Source: Gemmatimonadaceae bacterium
GTDB lineage: Bacteria > Gemmatimonadota > Gemmatimonadetes > Gemmatimonadales > Gemmatimonadaceae
Direction: 5' to 3'
NCBI GenBank assembly: GCA_025930755.1
Contig: JAICOJ010000031.1
Location: 1 to 32,299 of the forward strand
Length of the DNA: 32,299 bases
Below, in pieces: positions 15,452 to 23,773 of the stretch. Below the pieces are notes generated by a model that was not told the origin of the DNA, did no database searches, and worked only from the letters and a program-made list of their open reading frames with translations. The number at the start of each line of letters is the position of its first letter. Position 1 is the first letter of the stretch. A program made the translations under genes and the position numbers.

Positions 15452-16720
15452 CTAGGGCCCCGCCGGGGTGGTTTCGGCCGCCGCCAACCCGGCCCGTCGT
15501 TTGGTCTCTACGTCGCGGTCGTGGAAAGCGACGCCGAAGAAGACCAGGACGAGAGCCGCGAAGCCGGCCGGAAGCATCCAGAAGCTTTGCCATTGGTCGA
15601 GGGTCAGCGTCGTCGCTCCGGCGAGGAATCGATTGTAGACGTTCCCGGCCACCTGGGCGCCGATCAGCATCCCCACGCCGTACGTAATGAACACGAAGAA
15701 GCCCTGTGCCTGCCCGCGAATCGCCGGCGTCGACTTCTTGTCGACGTAAATCATCCCGGTGACGAAGAAGAAGTCGTAGCAGATGCCGTGCAGCAGGATG
15801 CCGCCAGCGATCATCCAGAACACCGCACCGGGCGCCCCCGCGGCGAACAGCGCATATCGCAGCACCCACGCCGCCATTCCCGCGAGCAGCATCCGCTTCA
15901 CGCCCCAGCGCGCGAAAAAGAACGGCATCAGGAACATGAAGACCGTCTCGGACATCTGCCCGAGCGTCTGCGTCGCGGCGATGTTCTGGACGCCTGCCGC
16001 CTCGAGGTAGAGCTGGGTGAAGTTGTAGTACGCGGCCAGCGGAATGCAGAGCAACAGGGCGCTGATGATGAACACGTAGAACGGGCGACTGCCGAGCTGC
16101 TGGAACGCGTCCAGCCCCAGGACGCTGCGGGTCGAAACCGCCTGCCCGCGTGCCCGAGGGGGTGTGTGAGGAAGCGTCAGGCTGAAGGCCGCGAGCGCCA
16201 GGCTGGCGATCCCCGCGGTGTACAATGGCAGGGCCGTCTGCTCCGGCCGGAGGCCGGTCACGAACGCCCCGAGGCCGAAGCTGATGAAGAGCCCGGCGAT
16301 GATCCAGCCGATCGTGCCCCACACGCGAATGCGCGGGAACTGCTTTTCCTGGTCGGCGATATTGTGAAAGGCCAGCGAGTTCGAGAGCGCGATCGTCGGC
16401 ATGTAGCAGAGGTTGTACAGCAGCAGCATGACAATGAACAGCGTCGGATTCCCGACGGTCTGCGGCGCCGCGAGCAGGACCACGCCGCCGAGCAGGTGCA
16501 GAATGCCGAAGACCTTCTCGGTCGCGAAGAACCGGTCGGCCACCAATCCGACGAAGAACGGCGCGGCGATCGCCGCGATCGGATTGACGGTATACGGCCA
16601 GTGCGTGAGGGTGGCCATCCCCTCGTTCGTCATGTATACCGCGATCGTCGTGTACCACGCGCCCCACACGAAGAACTGCAGGAACATCATGACCGATAGT
16701 CGCGCGTTCACGCTCTTCAT
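15452..16720 (-). CDS. MFS transporter, NupG/nucleoside-H+ symporter type
   Basis: A 422-residue inner-membrane carrier with twelve predicted helices. The start MKSVNARLSVMMFLQFFVWGAWYTT and the DRFFATEKVFGILHLLGG segment are typical of NupG-like members, which in non-enteric bacteria are often found beside sugar oxidoreductases and DUF1080 genes. Its substrate here is therefore more likely a sugar derivative than a nucleoside; this is inferred from context. The ATG overlaps the DUF1080 stop by 4 nt. Confidence 0.87.
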   Translation of the reverse strand: MKSVNARLSVMMFLQFFVWGAWYTTIAVYMTNEGMATLTHWPYTVNPIAAIAAPFFVGLVADRFFATEKVFGILHLLGGVVLLAAPQTVGNPTLFIVMLLLYNLCYMPTIALSNSLAFHNIADQEKQFPRIRVWGTIGWIIAGLFISFGLGAFVTGLRPEQTALPLYTAGIASLALAAFSLTLPHTPPRARGQAVSTRSVLGLDAFQQLGSRPFYVFIISALLLCIPLAAYYNFTQLYLEAAGVQNIAATQTLGQMSETVFMFLMPFFFARWGVKRMLLAGMAAWVLRYALFAAGAPGAVFWMIAGGILLHGICYDFFFVTGMIYVDKKSTPAIRGQAQGFFVFITYGVGMLIGAQVAGNVYNRFLAGATTLTLDQWQSFWMLPAGFAALVLVFFGVAFHDRDVETKRRAGLAAAETTPAGP

Positions 16721-17445
16721 GGCAGCACCCGGATTTTGATGTTGCGGAAGGCAACCGTGTCACCGTGATCCTGCAGGCCGATGTGTCCGCGGGTGGCGCG
16801 CCCATACTTTGGCCACGCCGCGAACTTGCTCTCGCGTACGCGCTTCTCCCAGTCCGGGCTCCAGAGCTCGTACTCGACCATCTTGGTTCCATTGAGCCAG
16901 TGCTCGATGTGTGCTCCGTGCGCGACGATGCGCGCCTCGTTCCACTGCCCGGCGGGCCGCACGATACCGGCGGGCGCCGGATGCAGCCCATAGTTTGCGC
17001 CGGCAGACGTTAGGCGGGACTGCCCATCAGCGTGACCGGCATCATCGAGCACCTGCATCTCGGGCCCGGTGAAGTAGGTCTGGTCCCCCTCCTCCGTCAC
17101 GCGATAGAAAACGCCGCTGTTGCCGCGCGGCTGCACCTTCCACTCGAGGGAGAGCTCGAAGTTCCCGAACTGGTCGGTGGTGATGATGTCACCGCCCGCT
17201 CCCACGCGTGTGAGCGCGCCGTCGACGACGCGCCATCCATCGGGCACGTCCGGGCGCTTGTAGCCCCGCCAGCCGGCGGTGGTGGACCCGTCGAACAGCG
17301 AGCGCCATTCCGCCCCCTGGTCCGGCGTCGAGCTCGTCATGGCCGTCTCCTGCGTGCGGGCGCTCGTGTCAGCGGTCGAAGACTCTCGTGACGTGGCGGT
17401 GCACGCGGCTAGCGCTGCGAAACCAAGCATCCAGGTTCGAGACAT
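16717..17445 (-). CDS. DUF1080 / 3-keto-disaccharide hydrolase-family lipoprotein
   Basis: A 242-residue secreted lipoprotein: signal ending in FAALAAC, a short Ser/Thr-rich linker, then a concanavalin-like DUF1080 domain beginning at EWRSLFDGSTTAGWRGYK with the family motifs LSLEWKVQPRGNSGVFYR, GPEMQVLDDAGH and GHIGLQDHGD. Members cleave 3-keto-glycosides or bind glycans. The start at 17445 has GGAG 8 nt upstream (CGGAGATTCGCC). The frame runs on upstream to 17634 only because the repeat spacer is open, giving a collagen-like artefact. It heads the minus-strand operon with the MFS and Gfo/Idh genes. Confidence 0.88.
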   Translation of the reverse strand: MSRTWMLGFAALAACTATSRESSTADTSARTQETAMTSSTPDQGAEWRSLFDGSTTAGWRGYKRPDVPDGWRVVDGALTRVGAGGDIITTDQFGNFELSLEWKVQPRGNSGVFYRVTEEGDQTYFTGPEMQVLDDAGHADGQSRLTSAGANYGLHPAPAGIVRPAGQWNEARIVAHGAHIEHWLNGTKMVEYELWSPDWEKRVRESKFAAWPKYGRATRGHIGLQDHGDTVAFRNIKIRVLP

Positions 17446-17464
17446 GGCGAATCTCCGAATGAAA

Positions 17465-17580
17465 GGGTCCTCAGGGTCCTCAGGGTCCTCTAGGTCCTCT
17501 GGGCCCAAGGTCGTGCGTAGGGTTCTTTCACCTCGAGGACCCTGAGGACCCTGAGGACCCCGAGGACCCTGAGGACACTC
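17465..17580. repeat. Inverted repeat with arms of GGTCCTCAG 9-mers (second copy)
   Basis: The left arm 17465-17510 carries GGTCCTCAG-type units, the centre is a 20-nt unpaired stretch, and the right arm 17531-17580 carries GGACCCTGA-type units, including a GGACCCCGA variant as seen at 10211-10326. It lies between the purH stop at 17582 and the DUF1080 start at 17445, both on the minus strand. A hairpin this long would separate purine-gene transcripts from the sugar operon. Confidence 0.8.
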
Positions 17581-17581
17581 C

Positions 17582-19114
17582 TCAATGCCGGAACTGCCGC
17601 TGCCCTGTGAATACCATCGCCATTCCATGCTCATCGGCCGCCGCGATCACCTCGGCGTCCCGAACCGAGCCGCCCGGTTGGACAATGGCGGTAATGCCCG
17701 CTTCCGCCGCCTGATCCACGCCATCGCGGAAGGGAAAGAACGCATCCGAACCCAGCACTGCGCCAGATGTCGCGTGGCTGGCGGTGCGAGCCTTGTGCAC
17801 CGCGAGAAAGGATGCATCCACGCGAGACATCTGGCCGGCGCCAATGCCGATGGTGGCGCCGTCGCGCGCGAGCACGATCGCGTTCGACTTCACCGTCGCC
17901 ACCGCGCGCCACGCGAAGAGGAGATCGTCCCGCTCCGCGTCGGTCGGAGCGCGCCGCGTCACGACCTGCCACGTCTCGTAGGCGCCCATGGCCGCCGGTC
18001 GCTCCTGCACGAGCAAGCCGCCGCGCACGCGCTTGAGGTCGGCCGAGCCCTTCGGCCAGGGAGCCGTGCCCTGGAGCACGCGCAGATTCTTCTTGCGTCC
18101 GAGAATCTCGACCGCGGCGTCGGAGAACCCGGGCGCGACGATGCACTCCACGAACAGGCTCGAAATCGCTTCCGCCGCGGCCTCATCCACGGGTACCGTC
18201 AGCGATATCACCGATCCGAATGCGGACACGGGATCGCACGCCAGCGCCTTACGATACGCATCGAGCGCGTCGCGGCCGACCGCGAGGCCGCACGGCGTGG
18301 TGTGCTTGACGATCGCGCACGCGACCTGCTCGCCGAAGGGATCCGTGGCGAGCAACGCGCCCTCGAGATCGAGGAGATTGTTGAACGACAGCTCTTTCCC
18401 GCCGCGCTGCACGAGGCTCGCGAGCCCGTCGCCGGGACGCTCGACGTAGAATGCCGCACGCTGATCCGGGTTCTCGCCATATCGCAGCGTTTGCGCACGT
18501 TCCAGCCCGAGGGTCATGCGCTCCGGGAACACATCGCTTCGCTGCGCCGCGAACCACGCGGAAATGGCCGCATCGTACGCCGCGGTGTGGGCGAAGACCT
18601 TTCCGGCGAGCAAGCGCCGCAGATCGAGATCATCGTCGCTCGCCTCGAGGGCCGCCAGCACACGTGCGTAGTCGCCGGGATCCACGATCGCGTAGACGGA
18701 GGCGAAATTTTTCGCCGCGGACCGGAGCATCGACGGGCCGCCGATATCGATCTGCTCGATGGCCTCGTCAGGCGCGATGTCGGCGCGCGACACCGTCTCG
18801 CGAAACGGGTAGAGGTTCACCGCCACGAGATCGATCGGCTGAATCCCGTGCTCGGCGAGCGCGCGCATGTGCTCGGGGGCTTCCCGGCGCGCGAGGAGCG
18901 CCCCGTGGACCTTGGGGTGCAGTGTCTTCACGCGGCCGTCGAGCATCTCGGGAAAGCCGGTGATGCTTGCGACGTCCACCGCGGAGAGGCCCGCCTCTCG
19001 CAGTGCCCGCGCGGTCCCCCCGGTCGAGATGAGCTCCCACCCAAGACCGACGAGTCCGCGAGCGAGCTCGACCAGCCCGTCCTTGTTCGATACCGAGAGC
19101 AGCGCGCGAGGCAT
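17582..19114 (-). CDS. purH: Bifunctional AICAR transformylase / IMP cyclohydrolase
   Basis: A 510-residue enzyme for the last two steps of IMP synthesis. The N-terminal cyclohydrolase domain shows [31 protein letters not shown] and [16 protein letters not shown]; the C-terminal transformylase shows LRYGENPDQ and KHTTPCGLA. The second motif reads TT where many bacterial enzymes have AN or TN; animal enzymes also vary here, so activity is not excluded. It ends with the conserved [14 protein letters not shown]. The gene follows the M42 peptidase by 6 nt, with no visible Shine-Dalgarno. Confidence 0.97.
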   Translation of the reverse strand: MPRALLSVSNKDGLVELARGLVGLGWELISTGGTARALREAGLSAVDVASITGFPEMLDGRVKTLHPKVHGALLARREAPEHMRALAEHGIQPIDLVAVNLYPFRETVSRADIAPDEAIEQIDIGGPSMLRSAAKNFASVYAIVDPGDYARVLAALEASDDDLDLRRLLAGKVFAHTAAYDAAISAWFAAQRSDVFPERMTLGLERAQTLRYGENPDQRAAFYVERPGDGLASLVQRGGKELSFNNLLDLEGALLATDPFGEQVACAIVKHTTPCGLAVGRDALDAYRKALACDPVSAFGSVISLTVPVDEAAAEAISSLFVECIVAPGFSDAAVEILGRKKNLRVLQGTAPWPKGSADLKRVRGGLLVQERPAAMGAYETWQVVTRRAPTDAERDDLLFAWRAVATVKSNAIVLARDGATIGIGAGQMSRVDASFLAVHKARTASHATSGAVLGSDAFFPFRDGVDQAAEAGITAIVQPGGSVRDAEVIAAADEHGMAMVFTGQRQFRH

Positions 19115-19120
19115 GATCGG

Positions 19121-21187
19121 TTAGTACCGCGCCAGCGCGGCGACGAGTCGCGCGAGGGCGTGCACGTCGCCCAAATCGATGAGCTCGGCCGGCGAGTGGC
19201 TGTAGCGCAACGGCCAGGCGATCGGAACGTCGACCACACCATACCGGGTGAAGACGGAGCCGTCGTTGCCCCCGTTGGTGGTGCCGACCTGAAGCGGGAT
19301 GCGCTGTTGCCGCGCGATACGGACGACGCGATCGATCTCCTGTCGCGGCGCGACACTCGAGTTGTCGAGTGCACGGACGACCGCGCCTCGACCGATCGGT
19401 GCCGCGGCGAACCGTGCGCTCTCGAGTGGCGAATCGGCGGAGACGAACGTGTCTACCGCGTGAACGCGCGTCACGCTGGTGCCGAACGTGGCGGCAGCGG
19501 CGGCGGCGCCAGCCAGCGCCGTCTCCTCGCGAACGGACCACACGAAGATCACCTTGCGCGGAAGTCGCGCCCGGTCGAGCCGGGGCAACGCCAATATGAG
19601 CGCGGCCGAGCCGGCGCGATCGTCGATGGAGCGTGCGGTGAACCTCGTGGCTCCGAGTCGCGCCGACCGCTTCCAGCTCGTGAGGGAGCGTCCGACGGCC
19701 ACGCCCTGGGCGATGAGCGCCGACGAGTCGAGACCGAACCACGCCGTGACATCCCGTGGCTGCTTCGATGTCACGGCTCTTCGCGGGACGAACACTCCAC
19801 GGATGAAGCTCGCCGTGTCCTGTGGGCGCGCTGGAAGATGCAGGAGCGCGGGCTGCCCTTCGAATAACGAGGGGTAGAACCCGCCTCGTTGACGCAGCGA
19901 GACCTGACCATCCGCAGAGATGGCCGTGACCTCGAAGCCGATCTCGTCGAGGTGCGCGACGAAGACCACCGTGTCACGCTCGGGTCCCATCGCGAGGATC
20001 AGATTGCCCGCAGTGTCTACGCGGGAGATCGCGCGCGCCCACGCCGGGAGCGCGTTGCGCACGGCATTACGCGCCGGCTCCTCGTGGCCGGACACACCGT
20101 ACTCATCGGCGAGCAAACGGAGGAGGTCGGCGACCGGGGTGAGCGAGTCGCGTCGCGTCGCGACGGGCGCCAGCGGCGTCGTTCCGCGAAGGAATGGCCA
20201 TGTCACCTCGGCGCCGGTGACGCCAGCCGCCTCGAGCACTTCGCCGAGTAGCACGCGCGCATCGCCCTCCTGCACGCTTTCGGCGAGTGTTCCGCGAAAC
20301 GCCGAGCGTGCGCCGAGCACCATCGTTGCCTGAACGCGAACGCCGGTCGGGAGGTTGAAGGGCAGGGGGAATGGCCGTCGCGACTGCACCGACTCGGTCG
20401 TATCCCCAATCGACGGGTCGACGAGCGTCACCGTGTCCGCGCTACCCAGCTCAGCAAGTGCCGCGGCGAGGCCCACGTGGTTGAATGCGGACTGCGCGGC
20501 GAGAATGTAGACGGTCTCCCCGCTGGCGGGCGTGTGTCGCGAAGCGGCGGCGACGGCGGCGCACGCAGCGCGAGCCGCCGCGCCCGGCCCGGCGACGAAC
20601 TCGCCATACCGCCAGGAGGGCCACTCTCGAACAACCGCGTCCAGCATCTCGATGCCGCGCGCGCGGACCTCCGCGGCGGTGCGCGCGCCGATGTCGACCC
20701 ACAGGTCGTCCACGGATACCACGAGCGTATCCGCGCTTCGGCGTCGCCAGAGATGAACGCTGCGAACGGCGACAACGCCTTGCACGGCGCCAGCTCGCGT
20801 GAGTACGCGCACGCGCTGCCCTTCGTGGAACTGGTCCCACAGCGAGGAACGTCTGGGATTGCCGGACCCGTGCAGTCGCAGGTAGCCGCTCGGTGTGATC
20901 GCCGAGACGACGTACGCGCCCTGGTCGAGCGGACAGGCGACGACTCGACGCGGAGCCCCGGTGCCACGACGCGTGAGGAGATTGCCCATGCGATCACGCG
21001 ACCAGCCCGGCAGCTCGCGACGAATGATGTCGGTGGCGAGCTCTTCATGACCGACCGGGGCGTCGAGGGCGATCCACGTCGCGATCGCGTCCACCGCGCG
21101 GCGCTGACTCAGGGCCGGTGCCGCCATCAGGAGGAGCGCGCCGGCGCTAAGCGCCCACGGCGCCGGCCATGCTTTCGGCAAGAGCAT
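19121..21187 (-). CDS. Secreted M42-family aminopeptidase with a degenerate N-terminal copy
   Basis: A 688-residue protein with a signal peptide (MLLPKAWPAPWALSAG...PALSQ). Residues about 350-688 form an M42 dinuclear metallo-aminopeptidase: HLD (412-414), D522 in SIDDRAG, EE (554-555), VD at 578-579 and H664 in RYSHSP. Residues about 35-330 repeat the same fold (VGHEELATDII, GNLL, PLDQGAYVVSAI) but the metal residues are replaced: H of HLD is Pro, the SIDDR Asp becomes GPG, and EE becomes SAF. This is an internal duplication with a dead copy. The start is uncertain: tandem ATGs at 21190/21187 lie immediately after GGAGG. It overlaps the end of purN by 41 nt. Confidence 0.85.
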   Translation of the reverse strand: MLLPKAWPAPWALSAGALLLMAAPALSQRRAVDAIATWIALDAPVGHEELATDIIRRELPGWSRDRMGNLLTRRGTGAPRRVVACPLDQGAYVVSAITPSGYLRLHGSGNPRRSSLWDQFHEGQRVRVLTRAGAVQGVVAVRSVHLWRRRSADTLVVSVDDLWVDIGARTAAEVRARGIEMLDAVVREWPSWRYGEFVAGPGAAARAACAAVAAASRHTPASGETVYILAAQSAFNHVGLAAALAELGSADTVTLVDPSIGDTTESVQSRRPFPLPFNLPTGVRVQATMVLGARSAFRGTLAESVQEGDARVLLGEVLEAAGVTGAEVTWPFLRGTTPLAPVATRRDSLTPVADLLRLLADEYGVSGHEEPARNAVRNALPAWARAISRVDTAGNLILAMGPERDTVVFVAHLDEIGFEVTAISADGQVSLRQRGGFYPSLFEGQPALLHLPARPQDTASFIRGVFVPRRAVTSKQPRDVTAWFGLDSSALIAQGVAVGRSLTSWKRSARLGATRFTARSIDDRAGSAALILALPRLDRARLPRKVIFVWSVREETALAGAAAAAATFGTSVTRVHAVDTFVSADSPLESARFAAAPIGRGAVVRALDNSSVAPRQEIDRVVRIARQQRIPLQVGTTNGGNDGSVFTRYGVVDVPIAWPLRYSHSPAELIDLGDVHALARLVAALARY

Positions 21188-21839
21188 CATCCTCCGGTGT
21201 GGCAAGAAGAAAGGCCGCGCGCTCGCGCGCTGCCTGTGCGCCTCGCGATCGCTCGTCATCGTGCACGGTGATCCGACCGAGCGCGACGAGGTGCGCCACG
21301 CGCGGCAGCAGCAAGTGCTCGGCGCGCAGTACACGCGCCGCGAGTGCCGCTTCAGTATCGTCGGGAAAGACCGGGACCGGCCATTGCGCGATGATGGCGC
21401 CGTGGTCGTAGACCTCATCGACGAAGTGCACCGTCGGTCCGCTCACGCGTGTGCCCGACGCGAGCACCGCGCGATGAACGCGCGCTCCATACATACCGGG
21501 TCCACCGAATGCAGGGAGCAGAGCGGGGTGCACGTTCACGATGCGTCCTCGATAGGCGCGCACGACCTCCGCGGGCACGAGACGGAGATAGCCGGCCAGG
21601 ACGACGCTATCGATCCGGGATGTCGCCAGCAGGTGAAGGATCGCCCGCGCGTCATCGCCCCCGGAGCCCAGCGTCGACGTGGTAATGCCACGATCGTGTG
21701 CCCACGTCAACGCGCCACTCGCGGCGCGATCAGAGGCGACGAGCACGATCTCGGCGCCGCCGGCGCGCTCGAGATACGTGTGGAGAGCCTGCAGGTTGGA
21801 GCCGCGCCCGGAGGCGAACACTGCGATCCGCGCCGTCAT
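21147..21839 (-). CDS. purN: Phosphoribosylglycinamide formyltransferase
   Basis: A 230-residue enzyme adding formyl from 10-formyl-THF to GAR in purine synthesis. Motifs: FASGRGSNLQAL at residue 8, VLAGYLRLVP, the formyl-transfer NVHPALLPAFGG with catalytic Asn/His, and VSGPTVHFVDEVYDHG with the catalytic Asp. The last about 35 residues extend beyond a compact PurN (about 190-210) as an Ala-rich tail. It starts 12 nt after gmhB and its 3' end overlaps the start of the M42 gene, so purN and purH are separated by a secreted peptidase gene. Confidence 0.95.
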   Translation of the reverse strand: MTARIAVFASGRGSNLQALHTYLERAGGAEIVLVASDRAASGALTWAHDRGITTSTLGSGGDDARAILHLLATSRIDSVVLAGYLRLVPAEVVRAYRGRIVNVHPALLPAFGGPGMYGARVHRAVLASGTRVSGPTVHFVDEVYDHGAIIAQWPVPVFPDDTEAALAARVLRAEHLLLPRVAHLVALGRITVHDDERSRGAQAARERAAFLLATPEDDALAESMAGAVGA

Positions 21840-21851
21840 GCTGCGCAGATG

Positions 21852-22421
21852 TTATCGCGCCCTCTGCCCGCCTGTAAGGGTCGCGATGATCTCCTGGGCG
21901 ACAGCGGCCAGGGAATCGCGGACGAGGCCGATTCGCTGCGCGCGCTCCAGGTCCTCCGACGGGGTGGAGGAGGCCGGGATGAGAAAGCCCTGGCCATGGA
22001 GCGTCAGGGCGGGTTCCACGTCTCGCCACTTGTCACCAGCGTACCATGAGGCCGCGAGGTCCAGACCGTGCTCGCGTGCCGCCTGCTCGAAGAGGCCGAC
22101 GCCGGGCTTGCGACACGCACACGCCGCCGGATTCGCCGGTGGATGCGGGCAGATGTACGTCGCATCGACGTGGGCGCCACCCGCTCCGAGAAGCTCCCCG
22201 ATCCGTGCCTGGACGCGCTCGTAGTCTTCGTAGGTGAAGTAGCCGCGCCCAATCCCCGACTGATTGGAGACGACGATCACCGGGAGGCGGGCATCGTTCA
22301 GGGAACCGATCGCCTCGGCAACGCCAGGCAGGAGTCGCACATCCTCGGCCCGCGCGATGTACTCGACGTCGTGGATGATCGTGCCATCGCGATCGAGAAA
22401 CGCCGCGGGTCGCGATGTCAT
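21852..22421 (-). CDS. gmhB: HAD-type D-glycero-manno-heptose 1,7-bisphosphate 7-phosphatase
   Basis: A 189-residue HAD-IIIA phosphatase. The nucleophile motif FLDRDGTI is at residues 8-15, motif II is VVSNQSGIGRG, and a zinc-binding set CPHPPANPAACACRKP is diagnostic for GmhB; the related histidinol-phosphatase domain shares the zinc set. It removes the C7 phosphate of heptose bisphosphate on the way to ADP-heptose for lipopolysaccharide. The start is either ATG 22421, overlapping the selA stop by 1 nt, or GTG 22424, overlapping by 4. No other heptose gene is in the window. Confidence 0.87.
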   Translation of the reverse strand: MTSRPAAFLDRDGTIIHDVEYIARAEDVRLLPGVAEAIGSLNDARLPVIVVSNQSGIGRGYFTYEDYERVQARIGELLGAGGAHVDATYICPHPPANPAACACRKPGVGLFEQAAREHGLDLAASWYAGDKWRDVEPALTLHGQGFLIPASSTPSEDLERAQRIGLVRDSLAAVAQEIIATLTGGQRAR

Positions 22422-23773
22422 CACGCGAGCACGCGCTCGACCATGTCAGCGAGCCCGTCCTCCAGCCCGGGCTGAATGGTGCGGAGATCGAGCACGATGC
22501 GGCCTTCGATAATGCGCGAGATGACGGGCGGCTCGCCGGCGCGGAGGCGAACGTCCGTCTGCTCGGCGTTTCCGCGGAGGGCGACGGCCGCCGACGGGAT
22601 GCGCGCTGTCGGGAACGCGCCGCCCCCGACGCTCGCCTCGGTGTCGACCACCTCGCACGCGATCCCTCGCGAGGACAATCGCTCCGCGACCGAGCGGGCG
22701 CGCGCTCGCACCTCGGCCACGTCGCGGGCGATCATCGCGAGCGTCGGGATCTCGCGGAACGCGCGGTCGGGTTCGCGATAGAGCGCGAGTGTTGCCTCGA
22801 GCGCCGCCAGGGTGAGCTTGTCCACGCGGAGCGCTCTGGTGAGCGGATTCGAGCGAATCCGCTCGATCGCCGTGCGGCGGCCAAGCAGGATGCCTGCCTG
22901 CGGCCCGCCGAGCAGCTTGTCGCCGCTCATCGTCACGACGGTCGCGCCGTCGCGGACCGCGTCGGAGGCCAGAGGCTCGCCCGTTAGGCCGTATCGCTCG
23001 AGGGAGACGAGCAGGCCGCTGCCCAGGTCGTAGATAACGGGAACGTCATGCGGGTCGGCGAGCCGAGCGAGCCCGGCCAGCGCGACGTCGGCCACGAATC
23101 CCTCGATGGCGAAGTTGCTGCGGTGCACCTTGACGATGACCCCGCCGTGCGCCAGCGCGCGCTCGTAGTCCGCGAGATGCGTCCGGTTCGTCGTTCCCAC
23201 TTCCGCGAGACGAGCCCCGCTCTTCGCCATGATGTCGGGAATGCGAAAGCTGCCGCCGATCTCGACGAGCTCCCCGCGCGAAATGATCGCGGGCTGTCCC
23301 TCGGCGAGCGTGTTCAGCGCCAGGACGAGCGCGGCGGCGCCGTTGTTGACGACCAGCGCATCCTCGGCGCCAGTCAGCTCGCGAAGCAGCCCGACGCAAT
23401 GCGCGTAGCGCGACCCGCGCGCGCCGCGCTCGAGATCGTACTCGAGATTGGAATATCCGTTCGCGACCTCGCGAATCGCCTCCACCGCCACCGCGGCCAG
23501 CGGCGCGCGGCCGAGGTTCGTGTGAAGGACGACGCCGGTCGCGTTGATGACCGGTCGCAACGACCGCCGCTGCCGCATCGCGAGCGCTTCTCGAATTGCC
23601 GTGCCCCACTCGCCGGCACTCCGCGGCGCGTCGGCCGTATCGCGCGCGGCGGCCACGGCGTCCCGCACCGCGTTTACCACCAGCTCCCGCGGTGCCGAGT
23701 CGAGGAGCGGACGTACCGTGTCGCTCTCGAGAAGGGTGTTGATGCTTGGCAATGTGCGGCGCGGGTCGCTCAT
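22421..23773 (-). CDS. selA: L-seryl-tRNA(Sec) selenium transferase
   Basis: A 450-residue PLP enzyme converting Ser-tRNA(Sec) to Sec-tRNA(Sec) with selenophosphate. The N-terminal domain (PSINTLLES) and the motifs INATGVVLHTNLGRAPL and GSRYAHC are characteristic; the PLP lysine is K286 in MSGDKLLGGPQAG, followed by LTRALRVDKLTLAALEATL. Full length for the family. It implies selenocysteine use, but selB, selD and tRNA-Sec are not in this window. The ATG overlaps the preceding lipoprotein stop by 4 nt. Confidence 0.96.
   Translation of the reverse strand: MSDPRRTLPSINTLLESDTVRPLLDSAPRELVVNAVRDAVAAARDTADAPRSAGEWGTAIREALAMRQRRSLRPVINATGVVLHTNLGRAPLAAVAVEAIREVANGYSNLEYDLERGARGSRYAHCVGLLRELTGAEDALVVNNGAAALVLALNTLAEGQPAIISRGELVEIGGSFRIPDIMAKSGARLAEVGTTNRTHLADYERALAHGGVIVKVHRSNFAIEGFVADVALAGLARLADPHDVPVIYDLGSGLLVSLERYGLTGEPLASDAVRDGATVVTMSGDKLLGGPQAGILLGRRTAIERIRSNPLTRALRVDKLTLAALEATLALYREPDRAFREIPTLAMIARDVAEVRARARSVAERLSSRGIACEVVDTEASVGGGAFPTARIPSAAVALRGNAEQTDVRLRAGEPPVISRIIEGRIVLDLRTIQPGLEDGLADMVERVLA

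Noticed and set aside
17446-17634. Collagen-like GPRGPQGPQ extension of the DUF1080 protein
   Set aside because: It is the repeat spacer read in frame. The lipoprotein signal at 17445 with GGAG upstream marks the true start.
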